Under the pieces are notes generated by a model. That model saw nothing but the letters and a program-made list of their open reading frames with translations. It was not told where the DNA came from and did not search any database. The position numbers were made by a program, and so were the translations under genes. This document shows positions 16,618-24,472 of a DNA stretch of 64,000 bases, piece by piece (the first letter of the stretch is position 1; each line of letters opens with the position of its first letter). Source of the stretch: Herbinix sp. (GTDB taxonomy: Bacteria; Bacillota; Clostridia; Lachnospirales; Lachnospiraceae); contig JAQSYO010000001.1 in assembly GCA_029256105.1 (NCBI GenBank), positions 1 through 64,000 on the forward strand, in the 5' to 3' direction.

Positions 16618-17763
16618 TTAAGCGTTGGGAACATCAACCCATCCTTGGACTTGGTTACTTTCATAAATCTTCTCGCACAAAATCATTTCACGTAATCCGT
16701 CTTTAAAGGTGGCATAATCATGCTCTATAGTTGTGTTACCTATGCTTGAATATACGCTCTTAAAACTCTGTTTAAAGGCATCTGGGAAGCCTTCAAGGTG
16801 TCCAAAGGGATAGGCAATCAGAGGTTTAGTATTAGGGTGAACAGTGGTAATACCTTTTTCAAGTACTTCGTTATAGCTATCTCTATTTCCGATTGTGAGT
16901 GCATTGCACTTCTCACTATTCCATTCGGCTGATTTTTTATATCCACCCACTAATAAATTTATAGCAACAGATTTTCCTGCGATTACTTGTGAAAAAAAAG
17001 CACTGCCCTTCGCGCCATTACTAAAACGGAACATGACATTTGCATTATCTTCCGTATCGATAGGAACATCTTCATAATCTTCTTCCTTGTATTGGTTATC
17101 TGAATATGCCAGTACAATTCCTTTTGGCTTTTTACGATTTTTATGAATGGTTGAAAAATCTGCATTGACAGCGACGATTTTTTGGCCAGTAACATATTCT
17201 GCTAAATCCATCCAATGAGAACCGATATCTGCGACTGCGCGTGTTTTGCCGGATTCGCTTGAATTCAAACGCCAGCTGTAATCCGTATTGAATAAAAGCC
17301 AATCCTGTGTATAACTACCTGTGATTGAAAATATATCGCCAAGATCGCCATCTTTAATAACGTTTTTTAAATGATTATTCATAGGATAAAAACGATTATG
17401 GAAGTTGATTGCTGCAACAAGACCTGTTTCTTTGGATTTTGCAACCAATAACTTGGCCTCTTCTGTAGTAGTACACATTGGCTTTTCACATAATACATTC
17501 ACGCCGTGCTCCATTGCATACATTGCAATATCAAAGTGTGTATTGTTTGGAGTGCAGATATGAACCATATCCAAGTTCATGGTATCAATCATTTCTTTGT
17601 AGTTGCTAAAATGATTTGGCACATTTAATGCTTCAGCAGTTTCCTTAGCATTGAATTTATCAGTTAAAGCTACCACTTCGACATTTCCTAAACGACGAAC
17701 AGTTTCGATATGGACTTGTCCGATAAATCCTGTACCAACAACGCCTGCTCTAAAAATTCTCAT
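16618..17763 (-). CDS. Gfo/Idh/MocA-family NAD(P)-dependent oxidoreductase
   Basis: A 381-residue sugar or cyclitol dehydrogenase. The N-terminal Rossmann fold begins GVVGTGFIGQVH (8-19). The family motif EKP lies at 93-95 (CEKPM), and the C-terminal alpha/beta substrate domain includes DIGSHWMDLAEY, whose His is the usual catalytic-site His. It probably oxidises a hydroxyl of a sugar, sugar acid or glycoside. It is the last gene of the leftward operon, 17 bp after the kinase. The homologous DgpA-type enzymes of C-glycoside breakdown belong to the same superfamily, but the length and motif do not decide the substrate. Confidence 0.92.
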   Translation of the reverse strand: MRIFRAGVVGTGFIGQVHIETVRRLGNVEVVALTDKFNAKETAEALNVPNHFSNYKEMIDTMNLDMVHICTPNNTHFDIAMYAMEHGVNVLCEKPMCTTTEEAKLLVAKSKETGLVAAINFHNRFYPMNNHLKNVIKDGDLGDIFSITGSYTQDWLLFNTDYSWRLNSSESGKTRAVADIGSHWMDLAEYVTGQKIVAVNADFSTIHKNRKKPKGIVLAYSDNQYKEEDYEDVPIDTEDNANVMFRFSNGAKGSAFFSQVIAGKSVAINLLVGGYKKSAEWNSEKCNALTIGNRDSYNEVLEKGITTVHPNTKPLIAYPFGHLEGFPDAFKQSFKSVYSSIGNTTIEHDYATFKDGLREMILCEKIYESNQVQGWVDVPNA

Positions 17764-17780
17764 TGATATACCTTCTTTCT

Positions 17781-19253
17781 TTATTTTAAATTGTATTGCT
17801 TTATAAATATTTCATATTGTGTTTTCCACAATTCGATATTTTGTGGATAATATTCTGTGATGGGAAAGGAGTTAAAAAGGATTGCTTGCCCCTCCTCTAT
17901 GGAGGCTATTTGCTTATTCGCTAACAACTGGACAAGAATATTACCGAGTGCAGTTGCTTCTACTGGTCCGGCGGCTACGAAACAATTACAAGCATTCGCA
18001 GTGAATTGGCACATTAGTTTACTCTGAGAACCACCGCCTATAATATTTACAATTCCAAACTCAGTTTCGGTTAGCTTTTGTATATTGTTTATATTCCAGA
18101 AATATTTTAATGCTAAGCTTTCATAAACGCAGCGGACCATTTCGCCAATCGTAGTTGGATAAGTATTATAAGCCTCTTTACAATAATTCTGAAGACGTTC
18201 AGGCATGTTACCAGGTGCGTAAAAATATTCATCATCTACATCGATTATATACTGAAATGGTTCAGCCTGCTCTGCTAACGCCTCTAGCTGTGAATATGTG
18301 TAAGAGTCGCCTTGGGCTTGATAGGCAGACCGAATTTCTTGTATAATCCAGGTTCCCATGACATTATGAAGAATTCTATGATGACCTTCATAACCACCTT
18401 CGTTCGCAATATTGAAATGATAACCGAAATTATTAATAATTGGTTTCTGCGTTTCTGTTCCCACGAGTGCCCAAGTACCGCAGCTAATTATTGCACAATT
18501 TTTATTGAAGGGAGAGGCTAAAAATGCTGAGGCAGTATCATGTTCACATACCGATACGATATCAAAACCTTTTGTTTTATGAGATATATTAAAAGCGGAA
18601 TTTGTTGTACAATTTACGGTTCCCGGTTGAACAATATCAGCAAAAAGATGTTCTGGGATATTGAAATTGTTTAATATTTCATGATTCCAAGTCTTTATGC
18701 TGTAATCGTAAATTTGGCTAACGGATGCAAGTGTATATTCTGTCAACATCTTTCCTGATAAAAAATAGATTAATAAATCAGGTAAAAAGAGAAGTTTATT
18801 TCCGTTCTCGAATAAGTAGGACTGATTTTGACAGTTCATAGCGGCTAACTGTATCAGTGTATTAAATAAAGCATTTTGATTTCCGTTTATATTGTAGAGT
18901 TGGTTTGGTGACATGATATTATAAATTTCATCCATGTGAAGTTTTGTTCGTTCATCTCGGTAGCTGTGCATTTGAGTTAATAAATCTCCGAAAGGAGAGA
19001 TGATTGCAAAATCATTGCAAAAACTGTCGATACCGATCGAAGTGATTGAATCATTTGTCTCTTTAATTGCTAGTTTTATTCCAGCGCTCAGTTCTTTAAA
19101 TATCTGAAGAATATCCCAGTATAAACCTCCATTAATCGAAATAGCAGAGTGTTCAAATTTGTTCAAGGTTTTAAGTGATAGCTTGTTGTTGGTGAAATCA
19201 CCTAAAATAACTTTACCGCCGCTACCACCTAAATCAAATGCTATAATATTCAT
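17781..19253 (-). CDS. FGGY-family carbohydrate kinase, rhamnulokinase-like
   Basis: A 490-residue ASKHA-fold kinase. The phosphate-1 motif reads FDLGGSGGKV (6-15). GIDSFCNDFAII (74-85) matches rhamnulokinases, and CEHDTASAF carries the family catalytic Asp. A C-terminal GGGSQSKLMCQFTANA adenosine motif follows. It would phosphorylate a ketose, typically on O1, before aldol cleavage. No rhamnose or fucose isomerase gene is present in the window, so L-rhamnulose is not established as substrate; apulose, ribulose-type or deoxyketoses are alternatives. It is transcribed with the DeoR regulator upstream (12 bp) and the dehydrogenase downstream. Confidence 0.9.
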   Translation of the reverse strand: MNIIAFDLGGSGGKVILGDFTNNKLSLKTLNKFEHSAISINGGLYWDILQIFKELSAGIKLAIKETNDSITSIGIDSFCNDFAIISPFGDLLTQMHSYRDERTKLHMDEIYNIMSPNQLYNINGNQNALFNTLIQLAAMNCQNQSYLFENGNKLLFLPDLLIYFLSGKMLTEYTLASVSQIYDYSIKTWNHEILNNFNIPEHLFADIVQPGTVNCTTNSAFNISHKTKGFDIVSVCEHDTASAFLASPFNKNCAIISCGTWALVGTETQKPIINNFGYHFNIANEGGYEGHHRILHNVMGTWIIQEIRSAYQAQGDSYTYSQLEALAEQAEPFQYIIDVDDEYFYAPGNMPERLQNYCKEAYNTYPTTIGEMVRCVYESLALKYFWNINNIQKLTETEFGIVNIIGGGSQSKLMCQFTANACNCFVAAGPVEATALGNILVQLLANKQIASIEEGQAILFNSFPITEYYPQNIELWKTQYEIFIKQYNLK

Positions 19254-19265
19254 AATAACCTCCGT

Positions 19266-20054
19266 TTACTTGGCGATTAAAATCTGAGTTTTCGTGATTT
19301 GAGAAAAATTTAAATAGGATAAATCACTTTTTGTATCGGTTATCAAATAGTCGATATCTGCAAAAGCACCTAGATAAACCGGACCAATCTGTTTAAACTT
19401 AGAGTAATCTGCAAGTAGAAAGACTTCCTGTGAACTTTTTATTAACGTTTTTTTAACATCTATTTCTTGAATACCGGAATCTGTAATTTGTGTTTCTGAA
19501 ATAATTCCGGTACAAGAAATAAACGCTTTGTTTGGGAAGTATTGTTGTGCATTTTTGATTGTTGTATTCCCAAAAATTGAAAGGTTGGTGTTCTTGAAGA
19601 TTCCTCCCAGACACACAATTGTATGATTTGGACTTAATGTTTTGGAACATTCAAGTAGAAATTGAATTGAGTTAGTTAAAAAAGTCACTTGAATGTCAGC
19701 CGGGATATATTGGTACAAGTATATACAGGTGGAACTATTATCTATGAAAACGGTATCTTCGTTACGAATGGTAGAAGCTGCATATCTACAGATTGCTTGT
19801 TTTTCTGCAATATTTTTTACTGTTCGTTCTGAAACAGGCGTTTCATTTATAGATGGTGTAGGTCCATTTTGTTTAACGGGTAAAATTGCACCTCCATGTG
19901 TTCGTTTGAGCTTACCTGCTTTTTCTAAATCATTAAGGTCTCGCCGTATCGTTTCTTTTGAAGTTTCAAACAATTGGGCTAATTCACTGACATCGATCCG
20001 ACCTTTGATATTTAGATGACTTATTATTTTTACTTGACGTTCCTCAATATACAT
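19266..20054 (-). CDS. DeoR/GlpR-family regulator (paralogue 1)
   Basis: A 262-residue regulator. The N-terminal HTH reads RIDVSELAQLFETSKETIRRDLNDLE, followed by the KRTHGGA motif. The C-terminal DeoRC sugar-phosphate-binding domain includes VFIDNSSTCIYL, LTNS and DYSKF. The effector should be a phosphorylated intermediate of the pathway. The gene lies in the operon between the aldolase and kinase genes, implying feedback control of the island. It is clearly similar along its whole length to the regulator at 27644-28435. Confidence 0.92.
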   Translation of the reverse strand: MYIEERQVKIISHLNIKGRIDVSELAQLFETSKETIRRDLNDLEKAGKLKRTHGGAILPVKQNGPTPSINETPVSERTVKNIAEKQAICRYAASTIRNEDTVFIDNSSTCIYLYQYIPADIQVTFLTNSIQFLLECSKTLSPNHTIVCLGGIFKNTNLSIFGNTTIKNAQQYFPNKAFISCTGIISETQITDSGIQEIDVKKTLIKSSQEVFLLADYSKFKQIGPVYLGAFADIDYLITDTKSDLSYLNFSQITKTQILIAK

Positions 20055-20118
20055 AATATGGTTTTCCTTCGGGAAGCTTGTAATTTATAAAAATTCCTTT
20101 TTACATATGTATTATAAC

Positions 20119-20724
20119 TTAAATTGTGTTTTTTGTAATAGCACAAAATGCATCACATTCAATTCTTTCAAGCATGCTATAGGCAGTATAAATACTTGAT
20201 CCGGAAACTACGACACCATGCATTGGTAAAATGACACCGATTGGTTTAACCATAGCAAGCTCCCTATTAGCCTCAAAGTAATTATATATATTATAGGAAA
20301 GTTCAGGAGTATATGCTTTTGTATATTCAATACAGCCTACATAACCACGTCCCATCGTTGCTTCCGTAAGATTAGGAATAGGTTTTGCCTGTGAAACGAA
20401 GGGCATACAATAAAAAGGATGTGCATGTATGGTACAGCCTATTTCTTTGAAATTCTTTAGTATTAAAACATGCATCAGACCTTCACGTGAAAGCTTTCCG
20501 GTTCCTTCTAAGATGTTTTCGTCATAATCTATTAAGATAAAATCCTCCGGTTTTAATTCACAATGTTTAACTTCGGACATTAAGGAAGGACTTATTAATA
20601 TTCTATTTTCATTAACTCTAACTGCAAAATTACCACCAGCCGCATTTGTTAATCTTCTTTCCCACATCAGCTTGGCAACCTTACACATTTCTTCTCGCAT
20701 TTCTATATAAGATAAATTACTCAT
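20119..20724 (-). CDS. Class II aldolase / L-fuculose-phosphate-aldolase-type enzyme
   Basis: A 201-residue zinc-dependent aldolase of the FucA/RhaD/AraD fold. The expected ligands are visible (with this start): Glu81 as catalytic residue in SREGL, His100 and His102 in HAHPFY, and His169 in MHGVVV. It would cleave a ketose phosphate into dihydroxyacetone phosphate plus an aldehyde, or epimerise a pentulose phosphate. The start at 20724 is preferred over 20733 because AAAGG directly abuts the upstream ATG but lies nine bases before this one. It is co-transcribed with the PfkB kinase upstream. Confidence 0.9.
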   Translation of the reverse strand: MSNLSYIEMREEMCKVAKLMWERRLTNAAGGNFAVRVNENRILISPSLMSEVKHCELKPEDFILIDYDENILEGTGKLSREGLMHVLILKNFKEIGCTIHAHPFYCMPFVSQAKPIPNLTEATMGRGYVGCIEYTKAYTPELSYNIYNYFEANRELAMVKPIGVILPMHGVVVSGSSIYTAYSMLERIECDAFCAITKNTI

Positions 20725-20740
20725 TTTATACATCCTTTCG

Positions 20741-21679
20741 TTATTTAATCTTTTTTATGTATACTTGGGATATTAGCTCATTGGCTCGCGTACGATCAAA
20801 TCCGATAGATGAGTTGGATTCAGCTGTTGCGGCCGAAATGGCTGTAGCAAATTTTAAAGTTTCTGTTGTGGAATAATTTTGAGTTAGGCCAAAGATAATT
20901 CCGGATAGGAAACAGTCGCCGCAACCAATGGTGTTTTTTACATTTACAGAGGGTGGGGTAATCCGATAAATTCCTTCAGGTGTTTTAATGATAGAGCCGT
21001 CACTACCAAGCGAAACAGCAATGATTTCAATATTATAATTTGATAAGGACTCGATGGCTTCGATAATCTCAGTATCATTTGTTAATTCACTTCCGTATAA
21101 TTCGGATAACTCATCTAAATTAGGTTTGATAAGATAGGGTGATTCCTGTATGCAGTTATATAAGGTAGGACCGCTGGCATCAAGAAAAAACTTCGGCTTA
21201 CACTCTTTCAGCCTTTTCATAATTGTGTTGTACACATATGGATCATAACAGTTAGTCGCATCTCCGGATAAAATTAAAAAATCACCTTCCCCTACATGTT
21301 CTAGTAAGAGGGTAATTAATTCCTCGATGTCCTGCTCTCCAAGAGATACTCCTCTAGAAGCCAAGGTAGAACAATCCCCGTTTTCTTCTATTATAAGGTA
21401 ATTAGTTCTGCTATCTGCATCCGAATCCGTTTTGTGAATGAAATTCACATTGGTACCATAAGTCTCAAGTACTTGAATAATTTCAGAACCGGTATTTCCA
21501 TGTACAATCCCGAATGCTTTATTCTCGGTATCTAACAATTGAAGATTAATTGAAACATGGGTACCCTTTCCACCCAAAGCATCTTCAGAGCTTAGTAAAC
21601 GATTTGTAATATTCTTCTTGAATTCTTTTAAAAATAGAAGTTTATCAACAGCAGGATTGAGTGTTACTGTGTGTATCAT
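20741..21679 (-). CDS. PfkB-family hexose-phosphate kinase (1-phosphofructokinase / tagatose-6-phosphate kinase type)
   Basis: A 312-residue ribokinase-fold kinase. It has GGKGTHVS (36-43) in the substrate-binding region, the KPNLDEL motif (185-191) typical of the LacC/FruK subgroup, and the anion hole GCGD with catalytic Asp255. This subgroup phosphorylates fructose-1-phosphate or tagatose-6-phosphate, so it may act after an epimerase step in the same pathway. It is the first gene of the leftward operon, with AAAGGAGA before the start. Confidence 0.9.
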   Translation of the reverse strand: MIHTVTLNPAVDKLLFLKEFKKNITNRLLSSEDALGGKGTHVSINLQLLDTENKAFGIVHGNTGSEIIQVLETYGTNVNFIHKTDSDADSRTNYLIIEENGDCSTLASRGVSLGEQDIEELITLLLEHVGEGDFLILSGDATNCYDPYVYNTIMKRLKECKPKFFLDASGPTLYNCIQESPYLIKPNLDELSELYGSELTNDTEIIEAIESLSNYNIEIIAVSLGSDGSIIKTPEGIYRITPPSVNVKNTIGCGDCFLSGIIFGLTQNYSTTETLKFATAISAATAESNSSIGFDRTRANELISQVYIKKIK

Positions 21680-21694
21680 TATGTTCTCCTTTCT

Positions 21695-21705
21695 GTTTAT
21701 ATGTG
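21695..21705 (-). promoter_or_regulatory. Relaxed copy of the putative operator
   Basis: GTTTATATGTG is the reverse complement of the CACACATAAAC-type element with one changed base. It sits in the untranslated leader of the PfkB gene. Confidence 0.4.
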
Positions 21706-21747
21706 ATAATTGCTCCGATTACATATAAATGTTTTGATTATGAACGA

Positions 21748-21776
21748 ATTTTATCATAAAGCGGTCATAAACGCAA
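21748..21776 (-). promoter_or_regulatory. Promoter of the leftward sugar operon
   Basis: On the minus strand TTGCGT (21771-21776), a 17-bp spacer and TAAAAT (21748-21753). Confidence 0.55.
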
Positions 21777-21800
21777 CTAAAATTTTTTGTTTGTGGATAT

Positions 21801-21811
21801 CACACATAAAC
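21801..21811 (+). promoter_or_regulatory. Putative operator, copy A (CACACATAAAC)
   Basis: This 11-mer recurs exactly at 21898-21908. This copy lies about 25 bp upstream of the leftward -35, between the two divergent promoters. Confidence 0.5.
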
Positions 21812-21866
21812 GGGCGACAATAACTATGAATATTTACTAAAAATGCGAACTTACAACTTTTAGTGG

Positions 21867-21895
21867 TTGTAATTTTTCTTCAATGGTGGTAAAAT
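21867..21895 (+). promoter_or_regulatory. Promoter of the rightward sugar operon
   Basis: TTGTAA (21867-21872), a 17-bp spacer and TAAAAT (21890-21895), about 55 bp before the oxidoreductase start. Confidence 0.6.
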
Positions 21896-21897
21896 AA

Positions 21898-21908
21898 CAC
21901 ACATAAAC
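21898..21908 (+). promoter_or_regulatory. Putative operator, copy B (CACACATAAAC)
   Basis: An exact repeat of copy A placed directly after the -10 box, over the expected transcription start, which is a position for repression. A DeoR protein of the island is the natural candidate to bind it. Confidence 0.52.
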
Positions 21909-21950
21909 AAAAACAAATGCACAAAAGTGTCCAAGCAGGAGGTCTACAAA

Positions 21951-23192
21951 ATGACGTATCAAGAAACATTACTTCAACCAATTAAAATTGGAGACAGGAT
22001 TGCACAAAATCGTTTTTTTATTCAAGCGATGGAATGTAACTCCGAAGATGAAACGGGAAATCCATCTGAAACAACCACGAATCGTTATTGTGAGTTGGCT
22101 AGAGGAGGAGCCGGCTTAATTTCATTAGAGGCAATTACAGTAACGAGGGAAAGCCGTGCAAGAGACAACCAGTTAACAATTATGCCGCAAAATGAAAAAC
22201 CACTCACAGAATTTGTAAGAAGAATCCATGAGGCAAATCCAAAAACTTTACTTGTTTTTCAGTTGACGCATTCGGGAGAAATTTCAAATCCGAATTTTTC
22301 AAGAAGAGTTACTCCTAATCCACTACCGGGTTATGGCGGTGATCTCCTTACAGAAGAAGATGTTGAAAGAATAATGGAAAGTTATGTTGTTGCTGCAACA
22401 ATTGCTTACAACGCAGGCGCTGATGGAATTGATATGAAATTATCTCATGGATATTTAGGCTGTCAGATGCTCCGTCCCCATAATAACAGGGATTGGAAAT
22501 ATGGCGGAAGCTGGGAAAACAGAAGTAGATTTGCATTTGAATTGATCGAAAGAATCCGTAAAGCTGTTCCGGATAAAAACTTCCTGATTGGTTCGAAGAT
22601 ATCAGCATGGGAAGGCTTCCCTGGAGGGTTTGGTACAGAGGGTCCCAATTCACCTATCATGGATTTAACAGAGCCAATCGCATTAATTAAGGGTCTTGAG
22701 GAAAGAGGCGCCAGTTACATAATTCAATCAGCAGGAAGTCCTTCTATTACAGTTGGATTAACTCAAGTAGACAAGCATGTTCCTTATTATGCATATTTAC
22801 ATCAGTATTGGGCAAAAGAGTTTAGAAAAGCATTAAAACCGGAAACGGTTGTAATTGGCTCCAATTTTTCACCATATAGAAACGGTCATAATGATTTATG
22901 TGCTGTTACTCCGGAGGAAAGTAATATTCTTAATTATGGTGCATGGTGTATCGAAAATAATGTAACAGATATGATAGGTCTGGGAAGGCAGTCTTTTGCG
23001 GATCCTTACCTACCTATAAAATTAGCAGAAGGCAAAGAGGCAGATATTAAATATTGCCGTTTGTGCGATGCCTGTCTAGAATTACTTATTCAGCAAAGCA
23101 AAGTAGGATGCTGCGTGTACGATAAATCAGCAGCAGAAGAATTAATAAAAACTCGCAAAGAAAAAGGTAAACTGAAGGTTAGCCACACATAA
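21951..23192 (+). CDS. Old-yellow-enzyme-like FMN oxidoreductase with a C-terminal Fe-S-type cysteine motif
   Basis: A 413-residue TIM-barrel flavoprotein. ATG 21951 is chosen because AGGAGG precedes it; a GTG at 21927 in the same frame has no such site. The flavin-fold landmarks are QPIKIGDRIAQNRFF, FQLTHSGE, DGIDMKLSHGYLGCQMLRPHNN and GLGRQSFADPYLP. Near the C-terminus CRLCDACLELL plus a Cys 12 residues on (C-x2-C-x2-C-x11-C) matches the 4Fe-4S ligand set of FadH/BaiCD-type enzymes. The FAD/NAD domain of those proteins is absent. It opens the rightward sugar operon, so it may reduce an unsaturated or keto sugar-derived intermediate or the aglycone of a glycoside. Confidence 0.88.
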   Translation: MTYQETLLQPIKIGDRIAQNRFFIQAMECNSEDETGNPSETTTNRYCELARGGAGLISLEAITVTRESRARDNQLTIMPQNEKPLTEFVRRIHEANPKTLLVFQLTHSGEISNPNFSRRVTPNPLPGYGGDLLTEEDVERIMESYVVAATIAYNAGADGIDMKLSHGYLGCQMLRPHNNRDWKYGGSWENRSRFAFELIERIRKAVPDKNFLIGSKISAWEGFPGGFGTEGPNSPIMDLTEPIALIKGLEERGASYIIQSAGSPSITVGLTQVDKHVPYYAYLHQYWAKEFRKALKPETVVIGSNFSPYRNGHNDLCAVTPEESNILNYGAWCIENNVTDMIGLGRQSFADPYLPIKLAEGKEADIKYCRLCDACLELLIQQSKVGCCVYDKSAAEELIKTRKEKGKLKVSHT

Positions 23193-23368
23193 TTAATGTG
23201 AAAGTTGTAAGGTAAGCAACAGTTGTTTCTATTGCACATCGAGTAATATAGGCTGTGTATATCAAAAGATGACACAAGAGATATTGGTATGGATGAATAA
23301 AGGATAAAAGGACAAAGTCACACTTTAAAATCATATTAAATTTTTTCTAATAACAGGAGGAAATAGAA

Positions 23369-24403
23369 GTGAAAAAAAGTATAGTATCAATTTTATTAGT
23401 AGTAGTGATGGTTTCTGCCTTATTAGCAGGATGTGGAAATAGCAACAAGGAAGAAACGACAGTTACAGATAAAAATACGGTTACGAAAGCAGCAGACGCA
23501 GATACAGACACAGCTACTGAAGAACCAGCTACAAAAGATGGTTTGATTGGAATTTCACTACCAGCAGCAGATCATGGATGGATTGCAGGAACAATTTTTT
23601 ATGCACAGGAGAAAGTAAAGGAACTTGGATTAGCAGAAGGAACTGGCTATAAAATTGTTACATCTGAAAATATTAATGATCAAGCAAATGATATTGATGA
23701 ATTAATCGCTTTAGGATGTACCTCCATTGTATTACTTCCTCATAATGATGAGGTATCCGTTGCAGCTCAGAAGATTATTGATAAAGGAATTAATTTAATC
23801 GTATTTGACCGTAAAGTAACAGGAGACTATACTGCTTATGTTGCAGGTAATAACGCTGGTATAGGTACAAAGGCAGCAGAATACTTAGGTGAAGCATTAG
23901 CAGGAAAAGGAACGATCGCTGTTATGTCCGCACCTAGCGTTGGTTCTGTAAGTGTTGAACGTACCGATGCCTTTAAAGAGGAAATGAAAGCAAAATATCC
24001 TGATATCACTTTGATTGAAGTAACAGCAGGTGGCTTCACTCAAGAGGCTGGTCTAACAATGGCTACGGATATGTTAGTTTCTAATCCACAAATCGATGCG
24101 GTATTTTCCATTGATGATGAACCTTCCCTAGGAATTCTTCAGGCAATTCATGAAGCTGGAAGAACAGATATTAAGTATATTTCCGGTGGTGGCGGTGCTC
24201 AGACCTGGTATACCAAAATCCAAAGCGAAACAGAGAGTAAGTGTTTTACTGAAACATATAGCCCTTCTATGATTGGTGATGCAATCCAGGTCGCAGTTGA
24301 TATTCAACAAGGGAAAGAGTATCAAAAAGATACAATCATTGAACCGACTACTATAGATTCTAGCAATGTTGCTGATTTTATTAATGCGGCTTCACCATAC
24401 TAA
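23369..24403 (+). CDS. Sugar ABC transporter substrate-binding lipoprotein
   Basis: A 344-residue type I periplasmic-binding protein. The signal peptide ends in the lipobox LLAGC, so the mature protein is lipid-anchored at Cys22. A Thr/Asp/Ala-rich linker (about 25-55) is followed by the two-lobe sugar-binding fold (IGISLPAADHGW, LLPHNDEVSV, VFDRKVTG, FSIDDEPSLG). It resembles the ribose/galactose/arabinose-binding group. The start codon is GTG with AGGAGG upstream. It is separated from the ATPase gene by a hairpin that should keep the binder more abundant than the pump. Confidence 0.93.
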   Translation: MKKSIVSILLVVVMVSALLAGCGNSNKEETTVTDKNTVTKAADADTDTATEEPATKDGLIGISLPAADHGWIAGTIFYAQEKVKELGLAEGTGYKIVTSENINDQANDIDELIALGCTSIVLLPHNDEVSVAAQKIIDKGINLIVFDRKVTGDYTAYVAGNNAGIGTKAAEYLGEALAGKGTIAVMSAPSVGSVSVERTDAFKEEMKAKYPDITLIEVTAGGFTQEAGLTMATDMLVSNPQIDAVFSIDDEPSLGILQAIHEAGRTDIKYISGGGGAQTWYTKIQSETESKCFTETYSPSMIGDAIQVAVDIQQGKEYQKDTIIEPTTIDSSNVADFINAASPY

Positions 24404-24421
24404 AAAATTTAATTAAAATAT

Positions 24422-24456
24422 TACCTGGGATATTTTAATTATCCCGGGTATTTTTA
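24422..24456 (+). terminator. Intra-operon hairpin between binding-protein and ATPase genes
   Basis: TACCTGGGATA pairs with TATCCCGGGTA and is followed by TTTTTA. It probably gives partial termination or 3'-end protection, setting the higher expression usual for binding proteins. Confidence 0.7.
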
Positions 24457-24472
24457 AACAGAGGTGATCTAG

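Noticed and set aside
16618..21679. A standard L-rhamnose or L-fucose operon
   Set aside because: The kinase and aldolase fit, but no rhamnose or fucose isomerase, mutarotase or lactaldehyde enzyme lies in the window.
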